Shown here piece by piece: positions 1 through 9,519 of a stretch of 64,000 nucleotides of DNA. A program made the translations under genes and the position numbers. This stretch comes from Brachyhypopomus gauderio. Lineage: Eukaryota; Chordata; Actinopteri; Gymnotiformes; Hypopomidae. The stretch covers positions 1,773,105 through 1,837,104 of the forward strand of contig NC_135211.1 of the NCBI RefSeq assembly GCF_052324685.1, read 5' to 3'. Numbering within the stretch: the first letter of the stretch is position 1; every line of letters starts with the position of its first letter. The notes under the pieces were generated by a model, which was not told the origin of the DNA, ran no database searches, and worked only from the letters and a program-made list of their open reading frames with translations.

Positions 1-768
1 ACAGCAGCATTTGAAGTGGGGTCAAAAATGTACCATTAAAGGCACTTGACATCCCCGCTCAGTTTCGTTGCATAGCCTCTTTATAGTTGTTGAAAAAACG
101 TTTTGTAGCGGAAGAAAACATTAATTTACTGGAAGACAATCCAGTGATCGCTCTTAATATCAAAGTAAAACATGTACTCTGTCCTGATAAAATTTTGACC
201 ATGTGCATTTCACCTTGGGATTTAAAGTGTTTCCCGTTAGTCTGAGTACATCAGCTGAAGGCAGCTTAACTTCTTTTTTGGTTCTTGAAGTCTTTTTTTA
301 TTCTCATCCGAAAGGCATATTCTGTTCCAGAAAACATTGGGGATTCCAATGTATCAATGACCTAGTTGGGAAAATGATTGCTGAACTCTGTAATGATCCT
401 GATCTCAGCAGTACCAAGTGCCACAAAGGTCCACAAATCAGTTTACTCATGTATTTTATTGCCTATGGTTTGGTTTGTAAATGTGTGTTGGTGATATGGA
501 TGCATTCATGACACCACATTTTCTGGACAAAATGCGTCTTGGAGCAGAGCTCCTGCAGTGCTTCCATCAAATCTGTTTTGAATAGGTTTTGGGTGCATTT
601 TCACATATAATTTCAAAAGCGTCATATCTAAGAGGACATAACCCTGCAACTGAAGGCAAGGGAGCTACACTGTGTAAACTGGTGAAAATCATACACATTC
701 CGATGACTGGTGGACAAAAGGATCAAAACTTTGACAGGAAAAGGGTCTACAAACTGACCTTTTGTTTG

Positions 769-784
769 AAGACCTGCAGGTCTT
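769..784. repeat. Perfect 16-bp palindrome (representative)
   Basis: AAGACCTGCAGGTCTT equals its own reverse complement. It is intact in 28 units; in the other 18 (6,14,16,18,22,23,27,29-35,37,41,43,45) a T-to-G change at offset 783 cuts the perfect core to 12 bp. It could be a dimeric protein site or simply a chance sequence copied by the array. Confidence 0.6.
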
Positions 785-961
785 GACAAGTGAGTAATAG
801 AAGGAAGGGCAAATTTTAGACAAGCTAGCAGAAAAGTGTGAGTGACCTTGATGTTGCATCCTTTATGCATTGGCTCATTTCATCAAAAGCCAGCAAACAG
901 GAGGAATGTGCTTGTTGGGTTTTTCTTTTGAGGAAGAACTATGTAAGCACAGAAGCATCTG

Positions 962-967
962 GTCTCT

Positions 968-1008
<41 letters not shown>

Positions 1009-1035
1009 ATGGTGGTTCGGGCCCACCCAGGGAAG
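962..1035 (+). tRNA. tRNA-Asn-GTT: tRNA-Asn (GUU), unit 1, variant G58/A72
   Basis: A 74-nt cloverleaf with no intron and no encoded CCA: acceptor GTCTCTG, D stem GCGC/GCGC, anticodon stem TTCGG/CCGAA around loop CTGTTAA (anticodon GTT), T stem GGTGG/CCACC and discriminator G. It would carry asparagine to AAC and AAU codons. This class A copy has two defects. A58 in the T loop is G, which breaks the T54-A58 pair and changes an invariant B-box base. C72 is A, leaving G1 opposite A72. It is followed by a T6 terminator and faces tRNA-Lys 89 bp away. It may be weakly transcribed or a pseudogene. Confidence 0.85.
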
Positions 1036-1055
1036 ATGTGTGTTCCTTTCTCTTC

Positions 1056-1061
1056 TTTTTT
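1056..1061 (+). terminator. Pol III T6 terminator of tRNA-Asn (representative)
   Basis: A run of six T lies 20 nt after the discriminator base of tRNA-Asn. Four or more T on the non-template strand is the standard RNA polymerase III terminator. The same run stands at the same distance in all 46 complete units. Confidence 0.85.
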
Positions 1062-1124
1062 AGACGTATTTTGCGCAAACAGATTAACTAAATTTCAACA
1101 TTTCTCTCAAACAAATCAGCCTCT

Positions 1125-1197
1125 CGCCCAACGTGGGGCTCGAACCCACGACCCTGAGATTAAGAGTCTCATGCTCTACCGACTGAGCGAGCCGGAC
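1125..1197 (-). tRNA. tRNA-Lys-CTT: tRNA-Lys (CUU), unit 1, variant U2/C9
   Basis: A 73-nt cloverleaf on the - strand: D stem GCTC/GAGC, anticodon stem TGAGA/TCTCA around loop CTCTTAA (anticodon CTT), T stem GTGGG/CCCAC, acceptor 3' strand GTTGGGC and discriminator G. It would read AAG codons. This copy has U2, which still pairs with G71 by wobble, and C9 in place of A9, which departs from the A-box consensus. The 3' trailer has only TTTGTTT about 10 nt out and no T4, so transcripts may run on into the antisense of tRNA-Asn. Confidence 0.87.
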
Positions 1198-2348
1198 GTT
1201 TTTTGTAGGACCCCAAAAGCACTTGCTGTTGCCACATGTTGACATGTTGAGCAGGACCTGAGCTATGTTTGTGGAATTTGTGCAGAGACTAAAGACCTTC
1301 ACCCTTAAACATTCACTAAACCTGGTGCATGATCTCACATCCCAGAGATTGAGAATCTGGCAAACTAACAATCGAACTGGTCAGGTAACAGCAGCATTTG
1401 AAGTGGGGTCAAAAATGTACCATTAAAGGCACTTGACATCCCCGCTCAGTTTCGTTGCATAGCCTCTTTATAGTTGTTGAAAAAACATTTTGTAGCGGAA
1501 GAAAACATTAATTTACTGGAAGACAATCCAGTGATCGCTCTTAATATCAAAGTAAAACATGTACTCTGTCCTGATAAAATTTTGACCATGTGCATTTCAC
1601 CTTGGGATTTAAAGTGTTTCCCGTTAGTCTGAGTACATCAGCTGAAGGCAGCTTAACTTCTTTTTTGGTTCTTGAAGTCTTTTTTTATTCTCATCCGAAA
1701 GGCATATTCTGTTCCAGAAAACATTGGGGATTCCAATGTATCAATGACCTAGTTGGGAAAATGATTGCTGAACTCTGTAATGATCCTGATCTCAGCAGTA
1801 CCAAGTGCCACAAAGGTCCACAAATCAGTTTACTCATGTATTTTATTGCCTATGGTTTGGTTTGTAAATGTGTGTTGGTGATATGGATGCATTCATGACA
1901 CCACATTTTCTGGACAAAATGCGTCTTGGAGCAGAGCTCCTGCAGTGCTTCCATCAAATCTGTTTTGAATAGGTTTTGGGTGCATTTTCACATATAATTT
2001 CAAAAGCGTCATATCTAAGAGGACATAACCCTGCAACTGAAGGCAAGGGAGCTACACTGTGTAAACTGGTGAAAATCATACACATTCCGATGACTGGTGG
2101 ACAAAAGGATCAAAACTTTGACAGGAAAAGGGTCTACAAACTGACCTTTTGTTTGAAGACCTGCAGGTCTTGACAAGTGAGTAATTGAAGGAAGGGCAAA
2201 TTTTAGACAAGCTAGCAGAAAAGTGTGAGTGACCTTGATGTTGCATCCTTTATGCATTGGCTCATTTCATCAAAAGCCAGCAAACAGGAGGAATGTGCTT
2301 GTTGGGTTTTTCTTTTGAGGAAGAACTATGTAAGCACAGAAGCATCAG
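1198..2348. other. Inter-tRNA spacer (representative; recurs in every unit)
   Basis: This ~1151-bp stretch between the 5' end of one tRNA-Lys and the next tRNA-Asn has no recognised gene. It contains a direct repeat of CATGTTGA, a short CTGGA/TCCAG hairpin, a T7 run, a palindrome around CCTGCAGG and A/T-rich tracts. It includes small open frames, one of 102 codons starting with GTG, that show no family resemblance or coding signature. CpG is rare. The spacer is as conserved between units as the tRNA genes, which fits array homogenisation rather than proving function. The equivalent spacer separates every pair of units. Confidence 0.85.
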
Positions 2349-2354
2349 GTCTCT

Positions 2355-2355
<1 letters not shown>

Positions 2356-2367
<12 letters not shown>
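2356..2367 (+). promoter_or_regulatory. A box of tRNA-Asn (consensus copy, unit 2)
   Basis: TGGCGCAATCGG at tRNA positions 8-19 fits the Pol III A-box pattern TRGYNNARNNGG. It also forms the D arm. Unit 7 has C17T in this element. Confidence 0.9.
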
Positions 2368-2395
<28 letters not shown>

Positions 2396-2400
2396 ATGGT

Positions 2401-2411
2401 GGTTCGAGCCC
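2401..2411 (+). promoter_or_regulatory. B box of tRNA-Asn (consensus copy, unit 2)
   Basis: GGTTCGAGCCC at tRNA positions 52-62 fits the TFIIIC-binding B box GGTTCGANNCC. Class A units have GGTTCGGGCCC instead, losing the invariant A58. Confidence 0.92.
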
Positions 2412-2522
2412 ACCCAGGGACGATGTATGTTCCTTTCTCTTCTTTTTTAGACGTATTTTGCGCAAACAGATTAACTAAATTTCAACATTTCTCTCAAACA
2501 AATCAGCCTCTCGCCCAACGTG

Positions 2523-2533
2523 GGGCTCGAACC
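2523..2533 (-). promoter_or_regulatory. B box of tRNA-Lys (consensus copy, unit 2)
   Basis: On the - strand GGTTCGAGCCC at positions 52-62 is a full B box. I see no variant of it in any of the 46 units. Confidence 0.92.
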
Positions 2534-2565
2534 CACGACCCTGAGATTAAGAGTCTCATGCTCTA

Positions 2566-2577
2566 CCGACTGAGCTA
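2566..2577 (-). promoter_or_regulatory. A box of tRNA-Lys (consensus copy, unit 2)
   Basis: On the - strand TAGCTCAGTCGG at positions 8-19 fits the A box exactly. In class A and H units and in unit 33 the second base is C (TCGCTCAGTCGG), off-consensus at the R position. Confidence 0.9.
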
Positions 2578-3735
2578 GCCGGGCGTTTTATGTAGGACCC
2601 CAAAAGCACTTGCTGTCGCCACATGTTGACATGTTGAGCAGGACCTGAGCTATGTTTGTGGAATTTGTGCAGAGACTAAAGACCTTCACCCTTAAACATT
2701 CACTAAACCTGGTGCATGATCTCACATCCCAGAGATTGAGAATCTGGCAAACTAACAATCGAACTGGTCAGGTAACAGCAGCATTTGAAGTGGGGTCAAA
2801 AATGTACCATTAAAGGCACTTGACATCCCCGCTCAGTTTCGTTGCATAGCCTCTTTATAGTTGTTGAAAAAACGTTTTGTAGCGGAAGAAAACATTAATT
2901 TACTGGAAGACAATCCAGTGATCGCTCTTAATATCAAAGTAAAACATGTACTCTGTCCTGATAAAATTTTGACCATGTGCATTTCACCTTGGGATTTAAA
3001 GTGTTTCCCGTTAGTCTGAGTACATCAGCTGAAGGCAGCTTAACTTCTTTTTTGGTTCTTGAAGTCTTTTTTTATTCTCATCCGAAAGGCATATTCTGTT
3101 CCAGAAAACATTGGGGATTCCAATGTATCAATGACCTAGTTGGGAAAATGATTGCTGAACTCTGTAATGATCCTGATCTCAGCAGTACCAAGTGCCACAA
3201 AGGTCCACAAATCAGTTTACTCATGTATTTTATTGCCTATGGTTTGGTTTGTAAATGTGTGTTGGTGATATGGATGCATTCATGACACCACATTTTCTGG
3301 ACAAAATGCGTCTTGGAGCAGAGCTCCTGCAGTGCTTCCATCAAATCTGTTTTGAATAGGTTTTGGGTGCATTTTCACATATAATTTCAAAAGCGTCATA
3401 TCTAAGAGGACATAACCCTGCAACTGAAGGCAAGGGAGCTACACTGTGTAAACTGGTGAAAATCATACACATTCCGATGACTGGTGGACAAAAGGATCAA
3501 AACTTTGACAGGAAAAGGGTCTACAAACTGACCTTTTGTTTGAAGACCTGCAGGTCTTGACAAGTGAGTAATAGAAGGAAGGGCAAATTTTAGACAAGCT
3601 AGCAGAAAAGTGTGAGTGACCTTGATGTTGCATTCTTTATGCATTGGCTCATTTCATCAAAAGCCAGCAAACAGGAGGAATGTGCTTGTTGGGTTTTTCT
3701 TTTGAGGAAGAACTATGTAAGCACAGAAGCATCTG

Positions 3736-3741
3736 GTCTCT

Positions 3742-3782
<41 letters not shown>

Positions 3783-3809
3783 ATGGTGGTTCGGGCCCAC
3801 CCAGGGAAG
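3736..3809 (+). tRNA. tRNA-Asn-GTT: tRNA-Asn (GUU), unit 3, variant G58/A72
   Basis: Class A copy: B-box A58G and G1 opposite A72; the anticodon arm is intact. Confidence 0.85.
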
Positions 3810-3898
3810 ATGTGTGTTCCTTTCTCTTCTTTTTTAGACGTATTTTGCGCAAACAGATTAACTAAATTTCAACATTTCTCTCAAACAAATCAGCCTCT

Positions 3899-3971
3899 CG
3901 CCCAACGTGGGGCTCGAACCCACGACCCTGAGATAAAGAGTCTCATGCTCTACCGACTGAGCGAGCCGGAC
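3899..3971 (-). tRNA. tRNA-Lys-CTT: tRNA-Lys (CUU), unit 3, variant U2/C9/U37
   Basis: The only copy joining the class A changes (U2, C9) with the class D change A37U (loop CTCTTTA). Probably the product of local exchange; likely impaired because position 37 can no longer receive t6A. Confidence 0.8.
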
Positions 3972-5122
3972 GTTTTTTGTAGGACCCCAAAAGCACTTGC
4001 TGTTGCCACATGTTGACATGTTGAGCAGGACCTGAGCTATGTTTGTGGAATTTGTGCAGAGACTAAAGACCTTCACCCTTAAACATTCACTAAACCTGGT
4101 GCATGATCTCACATCCCAGAGATTGAGAATCTGGCAAACTAACAATCGAACTGGTCAGGTAACAGCAGCATTTGAAGTGGGGTCAAAAATGTACCATTAA
4201 AGGCACTTGACATCCCCGCTTAGTTTCGTTGCATAGCCTCTTTATAGTTGTTGAAAAAACGTTTTGTAGCGGAAGAAAACATTAATTTACTGGAAGACAA
4301 TCCAGTGATCGCTCTTAATATCAAAGTAAAACATGTACTCTGTCCTGATAAAATTTTGACCATGTGCATTTCACCTTGGGATTTAAAGTGTTTCCCGTTA
4401 GTCTGAGTACATCAGCTGAAGGCAGCTTAACTTCTTTTTTGGTTCTTGAAGTCTTTTTTTATTCTCATCCGAAAGGCATATTCTGTTCCAGAAAACATTG
4501 GGGATTCCAATGTATCAATGACCTAGTTGGGAAAATGATTGCTGAACTCTGTAATGATCCTGATCTCAGCAGTACCAAGTGCCACAAAGGTCCACAAATC
4601 AGTTTACTCATGTATTTTATTGCCTATGGTTTGGTTTGTAAATGTGTGTTGGTGATATGGATGCATTCATGACACCACATTTTCTGGACAAAATGCATCT
4701 TGGAGCAGAGCTCCTGCAGTGCTTCCATCAAATCTGTTTTGAATAGGTTTTGGGTGCATTTTCACATATAATTTCAAAAGCGTCATATCTAAGAGGACAT
4801 AACCCTGCAACTGAAGGCAAGGGAGCTACACTGTGTAAACTGGTGAAAATCATACACATTCCAATGACTGGTGGACAAAAGGATCAAAACTTTGACAGGA
4901 AAAGGGTCTACAAACTGACCTTTTGTTTGAAGACCTGCAGGTCTTGACAAGTGAGTAATTGAAGGAAGGGCAAATTTTAGACAAGCTAGCAGAAAAGTGT
5001 GAGTGACCTTGATGTTGCATCCTTTATGCATTGGCTCATTTCATCAAAAGCCAGCAAACAGGAGGAATGTGCTTGTTGGGTTTTTCTTTTGAGGAAGAAC
5101 TATGTAAGCACAGAAGCATCAG

Positions 5123-5128
5123 GTCTCT

Positions 5129-5169
<41 letters not shown>

Positions 5170-5196
5170 ATGGTGGTTCGAGCCCACCCAGGGACG
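5123..5196 (+). tRNA. tRNA-Asn-GTT: tRNA-Asn (GUU), unit 4, consensus
   Basis: A58 and C72 present, all stems paired; same sequence as the unit 2 copy. Confidence 0.96.
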
Positions 5197-5285
5197 ATGT
5201 ATGTTCCTTTCTCTTCTTTTTTAGACGTATTTTGCGCAAACAGATTAACTAAATTTCAACATTTCTCTCAAACAAATCAGCCTCT

Positions 5286-5358
5286 CGCCCAACGTGGGGC
5301 TCGAACCCACGACCCTGAGATTAAGAGTCTCATGCTCTACCGACTGAGCTAGCCGGGC
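5286..5358 (-). tRNA. tRNA-Lys-CTT: tRNA-Lys (CUU), unit 4, consensus
   Basis: C2, A9 and A37 present; same sequence as the unit 2 copy. Confidence 0.96.
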
Positions 5359-6509
5359 GTTTTATGTAGGACCCCAAAAGCACTTGCTGTCGCCACATGT
5401 TGACATGTTGAGCAGGACCTGAGCTATGTTTGTGGAATTTGTGCAGAGACTAAAGACCTTCACCCTTAAACATTCACTAAACCTGGTGCATGATCTCACA
5501 TCCCAGAGATTGAGAATCTGGCAAACTAACAATCGAACTGGTCAGGTAACAGCAGCATTTGAAGTGGGGTCAAAAATGTACCATTAAAGGCACTTGACAT
5601 CCCCGCTCAGTTTCGTTGCATAGCCTCTTTATAGTTGTTGAAAAAACGTTTTGTAGCGGAAGAAAACATTAATTTACTGGAAGACAATCCAGTGATCGCT
5701 CTTAATATCAAAGTAAAACATGTACTCTGTCCTGATAAAATTTTGACCATGTGCATTTCACCTTGGGATTTAAAGTGTTTCCCGTTAGTCTGAGTACATC
5801 AGCTGAAGGCAGCTTAACTTCTTTTTTGGTTCTTGAAGTCTTTTTTTATTCTCATCCGAAAGGCATATTCTGTTCCAGAAAACATTGGGGATTCCAATGT
5901 ATCAATGACCTAGTTGGGAAAATGATTGCTGAACTCTGTAATGATCCTGATCTCAGCAGTACCAAGTGCCACAAAGGTCCACAAATCAGTTTACTCATGT
6001 ATTTTATTGCCTATGGTTTGGTTTGTAAATGTGTGTTGGTGATATGGATGCATTCATGACACCACATTTTCTGGACAAAATGCGTCTTGGAGCAGAGCTC
6101 CTGCAGTGCTTCCATCAAATCTGTTTTGAATAGGTTTTGGGTGCATTTTCACATATAATTTCAAAAGCGTCATATCTAAGAGGACATAACCCTGCAACTG
6201 AAGGCAAGGGAGCTACACTGTGTAAACTGGTGAAAATCATACACATTCCGATGACTGGTGGACAAAAGGATCAAAACTTTGACAGGAAAAGGGTCTACAA
6301 ACTGACCTTTTGTTTGAAGACCTGCAGGTCTTGACAAGTGAGTAATAGAAGGAAGGGCAAATTTTAGACAAGCTAGCAGAAAAGTGTGAGTGACCTTGAT
6401 GTTGCATCCTTTATGCATTGGCTCATTTCATCAAAAGCCAGCAAACAGGAGGAATGTGCTTGTTGGGTTTTTCTTTTGAGGAAGAACTATGTAAGCACAG
6501 AAGCATCTG

Positions 6510-6515
6510 GTCTCT

Positions 6516-6556
<41 letters not shown>

Positions 6557-6583
6557 ATGGTGGTTCGGGCCCACCCAGGGAAG
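6510..6583 (+). tRNA. tRNA-Asn-GTT: tRNA-Asn (GUU), unit 5, variant G58/A72
   Basis: Same two changes as unit 1: T-loop A58G and acceptor C72A. Confidence 0.85.
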
Positions 6584-6672
6584 ATGTGTGTTCCTTTCTC
6601 TTCTTTTTTAGACGTATTTTGCGCAAACAGATTAACTAAATTTCAACATTTCTCTCAAACAAATCAGCCTCT

Positions 6673-6745
6673 CGCCCAACGTGGGGCTCGAACCCACGAC
6701 CCTGAGATTAAGAGTCTCATGCTCTACCGACTGAGCGAGCCGGAC
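6673..6745 (-). tRNA. tRNA-Lys-CTT: tRNA-Lys (CUU), unit 5, variant U2/C9
   Basis: A-box A9C and acceptor C2U; A37 retained. Confidence 0.87.
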
Positions 6746-7896
6746 GTTTTTTGTAGGACCCCAAAAGCACTTGCTGTTGCCACATGTTGACATGTTGAGC
6801 AGGACCTGAGCTATGTTTGTGGAATTTGTGCAGAGACTAAAGACCTTCACCCTTAAACATTCACTAAACCTGGTGCATGATCTCACATCCCAGAGATTGA
6901 GAATCTGGCAAACTAACAATCGAACTGGTCAGGTAACAGCAGCATTTGAAGTGGGGTCAAAAATGTACCATTAAAGGCACTTGACATCCCCGCTCAGTTT
7001 CGTTGCATAGCCTCTTTATAGTTGTTGAAAAAACATTTTGTAGCGGAAGAAAACATTAATTTACTGGAAGACAATCCAGTGATCGCTCTTAATATCAAAG
7101 TAAAACATGTACTCTGTCCTGATAAAATTTTGACCATGTGCATTTCACCTTGGGATTTAAAGTGTTTCCCGTTAGTCTGAGTACATCAGCTGAAGGCAGC
7201 TTAACTTCTTTTTTGGTTCTTGAAGTCTTTTTTTATTCTCATCCGAAAGGCATATTCTGTTCCAGAAAACATTGGGGATTCCAATGTATCAATGACCTAG
7301 TTGGGAAAATGATTGCTGAACTCTGTAATGATCCTGATCTCAGCAGTACCAAGTGCCACAAAGGTCCACAAATCAGTTTACTCATGTATTTTATTGCCTA
7401 TGGTTTGGTTTGTAAATGTGTGTTGGTGATATGGATGCATTCATGACACCACATTTTCTGGACAAAATGCGTCTTGGAGCAGAGCTCCTGCAGTGCTTCC
7501 ATCAAATCTGTTTTGAATAGGTTTTGGGTGCATTTTCACATATAATTTCAAAAGCGTCATATCTAAGAGGACATAACCCTGCAACTGAAGGCAAGGGAGC
7601 TACACTGTGTAAACTGGTGAAAATCATACACATTCCGATGACTGGTGGACAAAAGGATCAAAACTGTGACAGGAAAAGGGTCTACAAACTGACCTTTTGT
7701 TTGAAGACCTGCAGGTCGTGACAAGTGAGTAATTGAAGGAAGGGCAAATTTTAGACAAGCTAGCAGAAAAGTGTGAGTGACCTTGATGTTGCATCCTTTA
7801 TGCATTGGCTCATTTCATCAAAAGCCAGCAAACAGGTGGAATGTGCTTGTTGGGTTTTTCTTTTGAGGAAGAACTATGTAAGCACCGAAGCATCTG

Positions 7897-7902
7897 GTCT
7901 CT

Positions 7903-7943
<41 letters not shown>

Positions 7944-7970
7944 ATGGTGGTTCGAGCCCACCCAGGGACG
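7897..7970 (+). tRNA. tRNA-Asn-GTT: tRNA-Asn (GUU), unit 6, consensus
   Basis: No change in the gene; the leader has CACCGAAG in place of CACAGAAG. Confidence 0.96.
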
Positions 7971-8059
7971 ATGTATGTTCCTTTCTCTTCTTTTTTAGAC
8001 GTATTTTGCGCAAACAGATTAACTAAATTTCAACATTTCTCTCAAACAAATCAGCCTCT

Positions 8060-8132
8060 CGCCCAACGTGGGGCTCGAACCCACGACCCTGAGATAAAGA
8101 GTCTCATGCTCTACCGACTGAGCTAGCCGGGC
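8060..8132 (-). tRNA. tRNA-Lys-CTT: tRNA-Lys (CUU), unit 6, variant U37
   Basis: Anticodon loop CTCTTTA: A37 is replaced by U, removing the t6A site. Promoter boxes and stems are intact. Confidence 0.88.
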
Positions 8133-9283
8133 GTTTTATGTAGGACCCCAAAAGCACTTGCTGTCGCCACATGTTGACATGTTGAGCAGGACCTGAGCTA
8201 TGTTTGTGGAATTTGTGCAGAGACTAAAGACCTTCACCCTTAAACATTCACTAAACCTGGTGCATGATCTCACATCCCAGAGATTGAGAATCTGGCAAAC
8301 TAACAATCGAACTGGTCAGGTAACAGTAGCATTTGAAGTGGGGTCAAAAATGTACCATTAAAGGCACTTGACATCCCCGCTTAGTTTCGTTGCATAGCCT
8401 CTTTATAGTTGTTGAAAAAACGTTTTGTAGCGGAAGAAAACATTAATTTACTGGAAGACAATCCAGTGATCGCTCTTAATATCAAAGTAAAACATGTACT
8501 CTGTCCTGATAAAATTTTGACCATGTGCATTTCACCTTGGGATTTAAAGTGTTTCCCGTTAGTCTGAGTACATCAGCTGAAGGCAGCTTAACTTCTTTTT
8601 TGGTTCTTGAAGTCTTTTTTTATTCTCATCCGAAAGGCATATTCTGTTCCAGAAAACATTGGGGATTCCAATGTATCAATGACCTAGTTGGGAAAATGAT
8701 TGCTGAACTCTGTAATGATCCTGATCTCAGCAGTACCAAGTGCCACAAAGGTCCACAAATCAGTTTACTCATGTATTTTATTGCCTATGGTTTGGTTTGT
8801 AAATGTGTGTTGGTGATATGGATGCATTCATGACACCACATTTTCTGGACAAAATGCATCTTGGAGCAGAGCTCCTGCAGTGCTTCCATCAAATCTGTTT
8901 TGAATAGGTTTTGGGTGCATTTTCACATATAATTTCAAAAGCGTCATATCTAAGAGGACATAACCCTGCAACTGAAGGCAAGGGAGCTACACTGTGTAAA
9001 CTGCTGAAAATCATACACATTCCGATGACTGGTGGACAAAAGGATCAAAACTTTGACAGGAAAAGGGTCTACAAACTGACCTTTTGTTTGAAGACCTGCA
9101 GGTCTTGACAAGTGAGTAATTGAAGGAAGGGCAAATTTTAGACAAGCTAGCAGAAAAGTGTGAGTGACCTTGTTGTTGCATCCTTTATGCATTGGCTCAT
9201 TTCATCAAAAGCCAGCAAACAGGAGGAATGTGCTTGTTGGGTTTTTCTTTTGAGGAAGAACTATGTAAGCACAGAAGCATCTG

Positions 9284-9357
9284 GTCTCTGTGGCGCAATT
9301 GGTTAGCGCGTTCGGCTGTTAACCGAAAGGATGGTGGTTCGAGCCCACCCAGGGAAG
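9284..9357 (+). tRNA. tRNA-Asn-GTT: tRNA-Asn (GUU), unit 7, variant U17/A72
   Basis: The only copy with D-loop C17U (a CpG to TpG change). Also has C72A, so G1 is unpaired. A58 is kept. Confidence 0.87.
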
Positions 9358-9446
9358 ATGTATGTTCCTTTCTCTTCTTTTTTAGACGTATTTTGCGCAA
9401 ACAGATTAACTAAATTTCAACATTTCTCTCAAACAAATCAGCCTCT

Positions 9447-9519
9447 CGCCCAACGTGGGGCTCGAACCCACGACCCTGAGATAAAGAGTCTCATGCTCTA
9501 CCGACTGAGCTAGCCGGGC
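9447..9519 (-). tRNA. tRNA-Lys-CTT: tRNA-Lys (CUU), unit 7, variant U37
   Basis: Class D-type A37U in an otherwise consensus gene. Confidence 0.88.

Larger units (their letters stand above)
1..1387 (+). repeat. Array unit 1, class A
   Basis: Reference unit for the offsets used here. Class A markers: A at offset 799, T at 1230, Asn G58 and A72, Lys U2 and C9. Confidence 0.95.
2349..2422 (+). tRNA. tRNA-Asn-GTT: tRNA-Asn (GUU), unit 2, consensus
   Basis: All stems pair, with G1-C72 and only one wobble (T4-G69) in the acceptor, A58 present, and both internal promoter boxes intact. This is the best reference copy for a functional tRNA-Asn. The base two before the gene is A where most other classes have T. 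Confidence 0.96.
2512..2584 (-). tRNA. tRNA-Lys-CTT: tRNA-Lys (CUU), unit 2, consensus
   Basis: All arms pair, with GCCCGGC/GTTGGGC acceptor (two G-U wobbles), A9, A26 and A37 present. A37 next to U36 is the base normally modified to t6A in lysine tRNAs. An A/T-rich leader (CATAAAAC) lies just upstream on the - strand. Reference copy. Confidence 0.96.
1388..2774 (+). repeat. Array unit 2, class B
   Basis: A at offset 100, T at 799, A at 960. Both tRNA genes are consensus. Units 10 and 12 are near copies. Confidence 0.95.
2775..4161 (+). repeat. Array unit 3, class A
   Basis: T at offset 860, shared with units 11, 13 and 21. Lys carries an extra A37U not seen in other class A units. Confidence 0.95.
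4162..5548 (+). repeat. Array unit 4, class B with class C-like 5' half
   Basis: T at offset 60, G at 100 and A at 536 as in class C, then class B markers (A at 960). A private CCGATG to CCAATG change lies near 4863. Looks recombinant. Confidence 0.93.
5549..6935 (+). repeat. Array unit 5, class A
   Basis: Appears identical in markers to unit 1 (C at offset 860, A at 799). Confidence 0.95.
6936..8322 (+). repeat. Array unit 6, class D
   Basis: A at 100, G at 731, G at 783, T at 902, C at 951. Units 14 and 22 share this set. Confidence 0.95.

Noticed and set aside
203-511. 102-codon open frame on + repeated in nearly every unit
   Set aside because: It starts with GTG, matches no family I recognise, is frameshifted in unit 28, and its conservation is explained by array homogenisation.
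628-870. 80-codon open frame on - repeated in every unit
   Set aside because: No recognisable domain; overlaps other frames; variants in it show no bias toward silent sites (for example the offset 731 change alters the residue).
875-1078. 67-codon frame on - over tRNA-Asn
   Set aside because: It is the antisense of the tRNA gene and its flanks.
1084-1371. 95-codon frame on - over tRNA-Lys
   Set aside because: It translates the tRNA-Lys gene itself; no protein family is suggested.
1371-1377. B-box-like GTTCGAT on - near the unit junction
   Set aside because: Only part of the B box fits, no A box lies at a suitable distance, and no cloverleaf forms.
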